Of a DNA stretch of 5,170 bases, positions 1 to 4,622 are shown piece by piece (positions within the stretch are counted from its first letter, which is position 1; every line of letters begins with the position of its first letter). The translations under genes were made by a program, and so were the position numbers. The stretch is from PBB1 sp046154125 (lineage in GTDB: Bacteria > Pseudomonadota > Gammaproteobacteria > Burkholderiales > Burkholderiaceae_C), in NCBI GenBank assembly GCA_046154125.1, contig JBJXEJ010000008.1, positions 1 through 5,170 of the forward strand, written 5' to 3'. The notes under the pieces were generated by a model, which was not told the DNA's origin, did not search any database, and worked only from the letters and a program-made list of their open reading frames with translations.

Positions 1-169
1 CGTGCGACCACACTCCCCGAATCGAGGGATGTGGCGATGCGTTCTTCAACTCCGACTCCACGTCTTCAGGCGGCACGCCGCACCACAACATCGCGGCAAC
101 GGGCACGGCGTAAAACGCAAAGTGCGACCGCAGTTGCTCGCAGCTGTCAGACTCCCATGGCTTCGTCAT
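1..169 (-). CDS. Accessory protein of unknown function, N-terminal 56 residues (gene runs off the left edge)
   Basis: The reading frame opens with ATG at 169-167 and stays open to the window edge. It is preceded by a perfect AAGGAG Shine-Dalgarno five bases upstream, which fixes the start. The visible protein begins MTKPWESDSCEQLRSHFAFY, continues with a short hydrophobic stretch (AVPVAAMLWCGVP, residues 21-33) and then an acidic helix-like part (PEDVESELKNA). From memory, proteins opening with MTKPWE, an LR-HFAFYA-PVAAMLWCG stretch and then a region of charged residues are common hypothetical genes near integrases in Burkholderiales. This could not be searched here. The hydrophobic stretch is too short and too Trp/Cys-rich to call a membrane segment with confidence. 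It lies 39 nt downstream of repeat copy A, on the same strand as the gene at 314-1102, so the two could be co-transcribed. No function is assigned. Confidence 0.75.
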   Translation of the reverse strand, partial: MTKPWESDSCEQLRSHFAFYAVPVAAMLWCGVPPEDVESELKNASPHPSIRGVWSH

Positions 170-174
170 GCACG

Positions 175-180
175 CTCCTT
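175..180 (-). promoter_or_regulatory. Shine-Dalgarno AAGGAG of the left-edge gene
   Basis: The minus strand reads AAGGAG, then five bases (CGTGC), then ATG. This full anti-SD match is the main support for the short partial gene that ends the window. Confidence 0.75.
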
Positions 181-208
181 CGCGCGTTCCTTGAAACGGG
201 ACACCCCG

Positions 209-298
209 CCAGCCGAGCAAGGGAACCCGGTCCACCACCCGTTGGAATGGGCGCGGCGTACTCGGTTAGTCCGCCAGCGTCATGCAGCTTCCCGAATC
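209..298 (-). repeat. 90-nt imperfect direct repeat, copy A (leader of the left-edge gene)
   Basis: This block aligns without gaps to 1139-1228. The outer blocks are strongly conserved: 22 of 24 bases at 209-232 and 20 of 22 at 277-298. The middle 44 bases match at about half of positions, giving 64 of 90 overall by hand count. On the minus strand, the upstream end reads ATT CGG GAA GCT GCA TGA (I R E A A stop), the same tail as the integrase remnant next to copy B (I R A A A stop). Its downstream end holds the hairpin CCGGG-TTCCCTTG-CTCGG at 213-230, which keeps pairing through a G-U. The repeat ends 39 nt before the ATG of the left-edge gene and begins 15 nt after the stop of the 314-1102 gene. 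Confidence 0.8.
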
Positions 299-311
299 CC
301 CCTTGCTGGGG
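299..311 (-). other. Small hairpin just after the 262-aa gene
   Basis: On the minus strand CCCC-AGCAA-GGGG lies two bases after the stop codon of the 314-1102 gene. The stem is only four base pairs and no T-run follows, so it is at best a weak pause or RNA-stabilising element, not a proven terminator. Confidence 0.25.
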
Positions 312-313
312 TT

Positions 314-1102
314 TCACGTGGAATTCAGCCGGCGCCGCGCGTCGGCGAACTTTGCTTCCAGTGTGGTCTTGGAAATACCCGGCTTGTCGCTGTAGTTGTC
401 GATCATCTCGCGGATCACGGCCGCATCACTGTCTCGGCCTGGGCGCGGGTTTCGGACTAACTCCAACAGGGCGCCGATGATGGTCAGATAGGTCGTCTCA
501 GATCGAGGGGCTAGTGGTTCGCTCACCTCTTTCGCATTGCCATAGCCTCGAGCCAGCTTGACCTTCAGACCTATAAGCTCGCTTGTTCGCAAGACAAACT
601 TAACTTGTCTGGGAAGTGAATAACGATGGTCGAAGTTCTTCGCGTCATCGTAGGGGGCGACAGCCCCACCTTCTTTTCGCTCCATAACGCAGAACAGCAC
701 ACCATCTGAGGATCGCAAGAGAACTTCATCAAAGGTGAACTCGTCCTGATCAGACTCTGGTGACCATTCGATCCCCCGCACCACCACGCGCTCGCCGCCG
801 ATCATCGGCAAGTCCAACACGCCGTCGAAGAACTCGACTTTGGACCCGACATAGTGGAGGGGCGCGTTGTTGTCCAACATGAGCCCGCCATCCGGAAAGG
901 AGAATGCGCTCACTGTTGGATCGTGGTGCTCAACGCGGCGGCCTGCCACAGGCTCAAGGCATCGAATGGACAGGACGACTCGTTCTTCAAGTGCGAGGTG
1001 ATACAGGTCTGTGGCTCTGACTTCTTCGCCAAGGTGGGTTGTGAGATGACGTGCGGCGTCGCCGACACTCACCCAGTCCCTCAGCTCTAGCAGCTTGCTC
1101 AT
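314..1102 (-). CDS. Accessory protein of unknown function with helix-turn-helix-like N-terminus (262 aa)
   Basis: This is a complete frame with ATG at 1102-1100, supported by AGAAGGG (1109-1115) six bases upstream. I cannot name the product. Residues about 8-45 (DWVSVGDAARHL... through DLYHLALEERVVLS) look like a small helix-turn-helix fold of the excisionase/MerR-like type, by pattern only. A central part (about 65-180) is rich in predicted beta strand. The C-terminal segment (about 203-260) has TTYLTIIGALLELV, then AAVIREMIDNY and GISKTTLEAKFADARRRLN. This resembles a conserved tail (a helix, then a second HTH-like unit) seen, from memory, in many hypothetical proteins of proteobacterial accessory regions. 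There is no signal peptide or membrane segment, so it is probably cytoplasmic. By eye its base composition is lower in GC than icd, which fits horizontal transfer. It lies 36 nt downstream of repeat copy B and 15 nt upstream of copy A. Confidence 0.8.
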   Translation of the reverse strand: MSKLLELRDWVSVGDAARHLTTHLGEEVRATDLYHLALEERVVLSIRCLEPVAGRRVEHHDPTVSAFSFPDGGLMLDNNAPLHYVGSKVEFFDGVLDLPMIGGERVVVRGIEWSPESDQDEFTFDEVLLRSSDGVLFCVMERKEGGAVAPYDDAKNFDHRYSLPRQVKFVLRTSELIGLKVKLARGYGNAKEVSEPLAPRSETTYLTIIGALLELVRNPRPGRDSDAAVIREMIDNYSDKPGISKTTLEAKFADARRRLNST

Positions 1103-1108
1103 TCACGG

Positions 1109-1115
1109 CCCTTCT
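1109..1115 (-). promoter_or_regulatory. Shine-Dalgarno of the 262-aa gene
   Basis: AGAAGGG on the minus strand is six bases from the ATG at 1102. It supports that start over later in-frame Met codons, the next of which lies about 75 residues in. Confidence 0.6.
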
Positions 1116-1138
1116 CGTGCCCTGTGAGAGAAGCTCTC

Positions 1139-1228
1139 CCAGCCGGGCAGGGGAACCCGGTCTTGTCTGCGTTGGGAAAGGTTCGGCTGGCTTGGTGGAG
1201 CCGCTGGCGTCATGCAGCGGCCCGAATC
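1139..1228 (-). repeat. 90-nt imperfect direct repeat, copy B (leader of the 262-aa gene)
   Basis: This is the partner of 209-298. On the minus strand it begins inside the last codons of the integrase remnant and includes its TGA stop. That end forms a hairpin unique to this copy: GCCGCTG-CATGACGC-CAGCGGC (7-bp stem, 1203-1224). Its downstream end has CCGGG-TTCCCCTG-CCCGG (1143-1160), the fully Watson-Crick version of the copy A hairpin. The repeat ends 36 nt before the ATG at 1102. The two copies start 930 nt apart. Confidence 0.8.
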
Positions 1229-1454
1229 GGGATGACTTTATCGTCGTACCAGGGTTCGCTGGCTTGGCAGGCCAGCACGAACGATGCCCACGTTTCCAGC
1301 GCGGTCCGGCGTTCGGTCATGTAGTCGTGTTGGTCATAGACGCCCACCAGGCCACCCAACGAGTGATTCAGGCAGCGTTCGGCCACGATCACGTAACGGC
1401 CAACGCCGCACAGTGGCTGCTCGTGGTGAGTCGAAGGTCGTGCGGCAGAGTACA
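1210..1454 (-). pseudogene. C-terminal remnant of a second P4-type tyrosine integrase, frameshifted
   Basis: The minus strand encodes the last roughly 80-85 residues of a P4-type integrase whose N-terminal three quarters are missing. One frame gives CTLPHDLRLTTSSHCAALAV (1454 to about 1395), with the catalytic box HDLR at 1442-1431, and then stops at 1391-1389. The -1 frame takes over with VIVAERCLNHSLGGLVGVYD, which holds the later catalytic His (CLNH) and nucleophile Tyr (GVYD). It goes on through a QHDYMTERR-ALE-WA segment to a natural stop at 1210. The family normally reads HDLRRT, so the second Arg is also lost here. The motif style (ERCLNHS, YDxHDY, ERRxALExWA) differs from the intact integrase at 1481-2725, so this is a second lineage and not a duplicate of it. 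It abuts the intact gene almost without a gap. It is a clear dead fragment from an earlier integration or recombination event. Confidence 0.85.
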
Positions 1455-1480
1455 CGGGCGATTACTGCTGAAGGGATGTT

Positions 1481-2725
1481 TCATGCTGCGCGCAGCGAGA
1501 GAACGTCGCCGCCAGCCGCCAGCTTCTCGGTGTAGTCGGCCAAGAACTGCAGAGCGCGCTTGCGTTCAGGAGCAAGCTCCATGTGGCTGTATGCGGCAAC
1601 GGTCGCGTCCTTCTCGCTGTGCGCAAGCAGCAGTTCGACCACGTCGCGCCCGAAACCATGCTCGCGCAGAAGCGTCGCGGCGGTACCCCGAGTGCCGTGG
1701 GGGCTGAACTCCGGCACCCCGAAGTCAATACGTTTGAACAAGTGGTTGAGGGTCACATCCCCCATAGGAACGCTGGCACGGAAGATCGAAGGAAAGACGT
1801 AGCCGTCCTGGCCCTCTGCTGGCGCAGTCAGCTTGAAGACCTCGCGCAGCACCTCGACCGCCTGACGAGACAGGAAGACGCGGTGCGGCTTACCCATCTT
1901 CATGCGCTCAGCCGGCACATCGAACGTCGCCGCGTCCAGGTCGAACTCCGACCACTTCGAGCGTAACAGTTCGCTCTTGCGCGTCATCGTCAGCATCAGC
2001 AGCTTTGCTGCCCCGATGGTGGTTGCGTGGGCGCCCTGCTGCCCCAGCTTGCGCCAGAACGCAGCCAGTTCCTTCTCGCTCAGGTGCCGGTGGTGCTCCA
2101 CAGGAGCCCTGGCGATTGCGCCGCGCAATGGCTGCGCCGGGTTGCTGCTCACCAGCAGCTTGCGGATCGCGAAGTTGTAGATCTGTTGGACGATGACGCG
2201 AATGCGCTCGGCGGTGACTGCCGTGTCGGAGCGCTTCTCGATGATGGCCAGCACCTCGGCCGGCGTCACCTCGGCAAGCGGACGCGATCCGATGGCGGGG
2301 TAAACATAACTGTCGAGCCAACGGACGATCTGCGCTCGATAGCCCTCGGACCGATAGAACAGGGTCTCGTTGATCCACCGCTGGGCAAAGGTGCGGAAGT
2401 CCACCGCGCTGGCCTCGGTCGCGCGCCTATTGACCTCATCGCGCTGCTTAGCCTTTGCTGGGCTGTCGCCGGTGTGCAGTTGCTCGCGCAGGGCTTCGTG
2501 TCTGTCGCGGGCGGCCTTGATCGAGATCGACGGGTATGGGCCGATGGTGACCTTCTCGCGCTTACCCTCACGGTGGTACTTGTAGCGCCAGACCTTCGAG
2601 CCGCCCGGCATGACCTCGACGTACAGGCCGCCGCCATCCGTCAGCACAAACGCCTTAGGGCATGGCTTCGCGTTGTCGATCGCGGCCGGCTTCAGGATGT
2701 AGTTGACGTGCCGCTTCTGGGCCAT
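1481..2725 (-). CDS. int: Tyrosine integrase, P4-type, of an integrative element next to icd (414 aa)
   Basis: This is a site-specific recombinase that would insert and excise the accessory element. With the start at 2725 the domains run as follows: arm-binding DUF4102-type domain, residues about 10-95 (KAFVLTDGGGLYVEVMPGGS, then IGPYPSISIKAAR); core-binding helical domain, about 105-205; catalytic domain, about 214-395. The catalytic set is complete: Arg249 (TMTRKSEL), the beta-hairpin Lys (RMKMGKPH, Lys276 or Lys280), His343 and Arg346 (SPHGTRGTAATLL), His369 (LLLAHS) and the nucleophile Tyr379 (VAAYSH). The length is normal for the family. The start was chosen from GGAGAG four bases upstream; a GTG at 2764 and an ATG at 2746 are in frame but lack a good Shine-Dalgarno. 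It starts 98 nt beyond the icd terminator T-run and points away from icd, as integrases of integrated elements commonly do relative to their attachment site. It probably is active. Confidence 0.95.
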   Translation of the reverse strand: MAQKRHVNYILKPAAIDNAKPCPKAFVLTDGGGLYVEVMPGGSKVWRYKYHREGKREKVTIGPYPSISIKAARDRHEALREQLHTGDSPAKAKQRDEVNRRATEASAVDFRTFAQRWINETLFYRSEGYRAQIVRWLDSYVYPAIGSRPLAEVTPAEVLAIIEKRSDTAVTAERIRVIVQQIYNFAIRKLLVSSNPAQPLRGAIARAPVEHHRHLSEKELAAFWRKLGQQGAHATTIGAAKLLMLTMTRKSELLRSKWSEFDLDAATFDVPAERMKMGKPHRVFLSRQAVEVLREVFKLTAPAEGQDGYVFPSIFRASVPMGDVTLNHLFKRIDFGVPEFSPHGTRGTAATLLREHGFGRDVVELLLAHSEKDATVAAYSHMELAPERKRALQFLADYTEKLAAGGDVLSLRAA

Positions 2726-2729
2726 GGTG

Positions 2730-2735
2730 CTCTCC
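2730..2735 (-). promoter_or_regulatory. Shine-Dalgarno that sets the integrase start
   Basis: GGAGAG on the minus strand lies four bases from the ATG at 2725. The two upstream in-frame candidates (GTG 2764, ATG 2746) have no comparable purine run, so the 414-residue form is preferred. Confidence 0.65.
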
Positions 2736-2738
2736 GAT

Positions 2739-2777
2739 GGGGCCATGATGCTTGGCCGTGGCACTAATCATGGCCCC
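2739..2777. promoter_or_regulatory. Perfect 11-bp inverted repeat upstream of the integrase
   Basis: GGGGCCATGAT at 2739-2749 and its exact reverse complement ATCATGGCCCC at 2767-2777 are separated by 17 bases. The repeat lies just upstream of the integrase Shine-Dalgarno. It could be an operator for integrase control, a recombinase or excisionase binding site, or a leader hairpin. The function is inferred; only the symmetry is seen. Confidence 0.5.
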
Positions 2778-2797
2778 GTTTTGCTGCGACGTAAAGC

Positions 2798-2811
2798 CAT
2801 GTCAAGACATG
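2798..2811. promoter_or_regulatory. Palindrome CATGTC-AA-GACATG between icd terminator and integrase
   Basis: Two perfect 6-bp arms flank a 2-bp centre, 13 bases beyond the icd terminator T-run. Such compact dyads serve as regulator or recombinase binding sites, but none is demonstrated here. It is a candidate for part of the attachment region. Confidence 0.35.
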
Positions 2812-2823
2812 CCCCGAGGCGAT

Positions 2824-2860
2824 AAAAACAAAAAACCCCAGGCAGATCAATGCGCTGGGG
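2824..2860 (-). terminator. Intrinsic terminator of icd
   Basis: On the minus strand CCCCAG (2860-2855) pairs with CTGGGG (2841-2836). An inner GCA/TGC pair extends the stem after a single bulged C, closing a 6-base loop. TTTTTTGTTTTT follows directly (2835-2824). It lies about 38 nt after the icd stop and separates icd transcription from the integrase. Confidence 0.9.
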
Positions 2861-2870
2861 CTGTTTGTGA

Positions 2871-2886
2871 GCCGTCACGAGACGGC
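2871..2886. other. Hairpin GCCGTC-ACGA-GACGGC after the icd stop
   Basis: A perfect 6-bp stem with a 4-base loop lies 11 bases after the icd stop and ahead of the main terminator. It lacks a T-run on either strand. It may help protect the 3' end of the icd message or be a simple accessory hairpin. Confidence 0.45.
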
Positions 2887-2897
2887 TTGAAGCGCGG

Positions 2898-4151
2898 TCA
2901 CATGTGGTCGATCATCACCTGCCCGAAACCCGAGCAGCTGACCTGCGTCGCACCTTCCATCAGGCGCGCGAAGTCGTAGGTGACCTTCTTGCTGAGGATG
3001 GACTTCTCCATGCTGCTGATGATGAGGTCGGCGGCCTCCAGCCAGCCCATGTGGCGCAGCATCATCTCGGCGCTGAGGATCTCGGAGCCCGGGTTCACGT
3101 AGTCCTTGCCGGCGTACTTCGGCGCGGTGCCGTGCGTGGCCTCGAACATGGCCACGCTGTCGCTCAGGTTCGCACCCGGCGCGATGCCGATGCCGCCCAC
3201 TTGCGCAGCCAATGCGTCAGAAACGTAATCGCCGTTCAGGTTCAGCGTGGCGATGACGCTGTACTCGGCCGGGCGCAGCAGGATCTGCTGCAGGAAGGCG
3301 TCGGCGATGCTGTCCTTGATGACGATGTCCTTGCCCGTCTTCGGGTTCTTGAACTTGCACCACGGACCGCCATCGATGAGTTCGGCGCCAAACTCGCGTT
3401 GCGCCAGCGCGTAGCTCCAGTCGCGGAAGCCCCCTTCGGTGAATTTCATGATGTTGCCCTTGTGCACGATGGTCACGCTGGGCTTGTCGTTGTCAATGGC
3501 GTACTGCAGCGCCTTGCGCACCAGGCGTTCGGTGCCTTCACGGCTGACCGGCTTGATGCCGATGCCGCTGGTGTTGGGGAAGCGGATCTTCTTCACGCCC
3601 ATCTCTTCGATGAGGAACTTGATCAGCTTCTTGGCCTTGTCGCTTTCGGCTTCGTACTCGATGCCGGCGTAGATGTCTTCGCTGTTCTCGCGGAAGATGA
3701 CCATGTGGGTCTTCTCCGGCTCTTTCAGCGGGCTGGGCACGCCCTTGAAGTACTGGATGGGGCGCAGGCAAACGTACAGGTCCAGCTCTTGGCGCAGTGC
3801 TACGTTCAGGCTGCGGATGCCGCCGCCCACGGGCGTGGTCAAGGGGCCCTTGATGGACACCGCGTAGTCGCGCACGGCGTGCAGCGTCTCTTCGGGCAGC
3901 CACACGTCAGGGCCGTAGATCTTGGTGGACTTCTCGCCGGCGTAGACCTCCATCCAGTGGATCTTGCGCTTGCCGCCGTAGCTCTTGGCCACCGCAGCGT
4001 CCACCACCTTCAGCATCACGGGCGTGATGTCCAGCCCGGTGCCGTCGCCTTCGATGTACGGAATGATCGGCTGGTCGGGCACGTTGAGCGAGAAGTCCGC
4101 GTTGACGGTGATCTTCTGACCTTGGGCGGGCACCTTGATGTGCTGATACAT
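2898..4151 (-). CDS. icd: Isocitrate dehydrogenase, NADP-dependent (417 aa)
   Basis: It oxidatively decarboxylates isocitrate to 2-oxoglutarate in the TCA cycle, in the cytoplasm as a homodimer in this family. It is collinear with the 416-residue E. coli enzyme with an offset of +1. The substrate set is present: Ser114, Asn116, Arg120, Arg130, Arg154, Tyr161 and Lys231. The metal ligands are Asp284, Asp308 and Asp312. The NADP-choosing residues match the E. coli pattern: Lys345, Tyr346, Val352, Tyr392 and Arg396, so NADP and not NAD is predicted. Ser114 is the counterpart of the serine phosphorylated by AceK in E. coli; whether AceK exists here cannot be seen. ATG at 4151 has GGAG (4164-4161) nine bases upstream. 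It appears monocistronic, with its own terminator at 2824-2860. It is the anchor gene next to which the integrated element sits, and its reading frame is intact. Confidence 0.98.
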   Translation of the reverse strand: MYQHIKVPAQGQKITVNADFSLNVPDQPIIPYIEGDGTGLDITPVMLKVVDAAVAKSYGGKRKIHWMEVYAGEKSTKIYGPDVWLPEETLHAVRDYAVSIKGPLTTPVGGGIRSLNVALRQELDLYVCLRPIQYFKGVPSPLKEPEKTHMVIFRENSEDIYAGIEYEAESDKAKKLIKFLIEEMGVKKIRFPNTSGIGIKPVSREGTERLVRKALQYAIDNDKPSVTIVHKGNIMKFTEGGFRDWSYALAQREFGAELIDGGPWCKFKNPKTGKDIVIKDSIADAFLQQILLRPAEYSVIATLNLNGDYVSDALAAQVGGIGIAPGANLSDSVAMFEATHGTAPKYAGKDYVNPGSEILSAEMMLRHMGWLEAADLIISSMEKSILSKKVTYDFARLMEGATQVSCSGFGQVMIDHM

Positions 4152-4165
4152 GGATAGGGTCTCCA

Positions 4166-4185
4166 GGGGCCGGCCGGGGCCGGCG
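4166..4185 (-). promoter_or_regulatory. GC-rich hairpin and 10-nt tandem repeat in the icd leader
   Basis: The plus strand reads GGGGCCGGCC then GGGGCCGGCG, a tandem 10-mer with one mismatch. In the minus-strand transcript GCCGGC-CCCG-GCCGGC (4184-4169) can form a 6-bp all-GC stem, ending only a few bases from the Shine-Dalgarno at 4164-4161. It could lower or condition icd translation. This is inferred from sequence alone. Confidence 0.4.
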
Positions 4186-4217
4186 CCGATGTCAGTGGTG
4201 GGAAGCCGAAGATTCTA

Positions 4218-4235
4218 GTTCAGGCGTTCTGTCAA
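4218..4235 (-). promoter_or_regulatory. icd: Possible icd promoter elements (TTGACA and TAGAAT)
   Basis: A perfect -35-like TTGACA lies at 4235-4230 on the minus strand, about 80 nt upstream of the icd ATG. TAGAAT follows after only 12 bases, too short for a standard sigma-70 promoter, and no good -10 box is seen at 16-18 bases. Either the -10 is poor or the TTGACA is chance, so the call is tentative. Confidence 0.3.
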
Positions 4236-4252
4236 CCCGCTGACGCAGCGGG
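4236..4252. promoter_or_regulatory. Palindrome CCCGCTG-ACG-CAGCGGG in the icd divergent region
   Basis: Seven-bp perfect arms flank a 3-bp centre, immediately next to the TTGACA at 4230-4235 and between two divergent genes. The position suits an operator acting on icd, on the small exported protein, or on both. No regulator is identified. Confidence 0.4.
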
Positions 4253-4304
4253 GCGTTTCGCAGTGGCCTCCCAGTTGGAGGGGGGTATCCATCCAAGTCA
4301 TTTC

Positions 4305-4310
4305 GAAAGG
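4305..4310 (+). promoter_or_regulatory. Shine-Dalgarno that sets the start of the small exported protein
   Basis: GAAAGG lies nine bases before the ATG at 4320. It favours this start over an upstream in-frame GTG at 4263, which would put 19 extra residues in front of a normal signal peptide. Confidence 0.6.
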
Positions 4311-4319
4311 TTTCTGCAC

Positions 4320-4511
4320 ATGAACAAGATCCTGGCTGTCCTGATCGCCGCCGCTTTCGCCGCCTCGGGCGCCATGGCTTCTGACGCCAAGAAGAAGGAA
4401 GAAGCCAAGCCGGCCGCCGCCGCCGCTTCTGCCGCCGCCAAGCCGGCTGACAAGGCCGAGAAGAAGGCTGAGAAGAAGGCCGAAGTCAAGAAGGAAGAAG
4501 CCAAGAAGTGA
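4320..4511 (+). CDS. Small exported Ala/Lys/Glu-rich protein (63 aa)
   Basis: The protein has a textbook Sec signal peptide: MNK, a hydrophobic core (ILAVLIAAAFAASG), then AMA with cleavage predicted after residue 20. The mature part is about 43 residues made almost wholly of Ala, Lys, Glu, Pro and Asp. It has an alanine-rich centre (PAAAAASAAAKPA) and a lysine/glutamate tail with a near-exact 12-nt tandem repeat at 4458-4481 (EKKA EKKA). It is probably a soluble, highly charged periplasmic peptide that is helical or disordered. There is no Cys, no lipobox and no catalytic motif. Small proteins of this kind are frequent in Burkholderiales, but I do not know a function. It is divergent from icd across a shared 168-bp control region and is followed by its own terminator, so it is probably a single-gene unit. 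The name of the family is not known to me. Confidence 0.85.
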   Translation: MNKILAVLIAAAFAASGAMASDAKKKEEAKPAAAAASAAAKPADKAEKKAEKKAEVKKEEAKK

Positions 4512-4557
4512 TCTTCCTGGCGAGTCGTCGGTCTTGACGCCGATTGACCCACCTGCA

Positions 4558-4590
4558 CAACGCCCGGCTCGTCCGGGCGTTGCCTCTTCT
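4558..4590 (+). terminator. Hairpin terminator after the small exported protein
   Basis: A perfect 10-bp stem CAACGCCCGG-CTCGT-CCGGGCGTTG (4558-4582) is followed by a moderately T-rich CCTCTTCT. It lies 46 nt after the stop at 4511. It sits between converging genes. The minus side lacks a T-run, so it probably works mainly in the plus direction. Confidence 0.65.
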
Positions 4591-4622
4591 GGCGCCCGAT
4601 GACTGTCGGCAAGGCCGCCGGG

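Noticed and set aside
209..1228. Integron attC sites flanking the 262-aa gene
   Set aside because: The 930-nt repeat spacing invites this reading, but the GTTRRRY and RYYYAAC core pair is not seen, and the integrases here are P4-type, not IntI.
1051..1707. Plus-strand open frame of 218 codons across the integrase remnant
   Set aside because: It runs antisense over the integrase remnant, the repeat and the intact integrase end. Its Arg/Ala/Ser-rich composition is typical of a shadow frame.
2027..2767. Plus-strand open frame of 246 codons opposite the integrase
   Set aside because: It is antisense to a fully recognisable integrase. The translation is low in complexity and without family motifs.
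397..2917. Shared GTCGATCATC (397-406 and 2908-2917) as a direct att repeat
   Set aside because: It is a 10-nt match inside two coding regions (both encode a Met-Ile-Asp stretch), with no extension on either side. Chance is enough.
2904..4157. Plus-strand open frame of 417 codons opposite icd
   Set aside because: It mirrors the icd frame in high-GC DNA and encodes a His/Val/Ala/Asp-rich string with no motif. icd itself has every catalytic residue.
4263..4319. Longer start (GTG 4263) for the small exported protein
   Set aside because: It would place 19 polar residues ahead of a complete Sec signal peptide. The ATG at 4320 has a proper Shine-Dalgarno.
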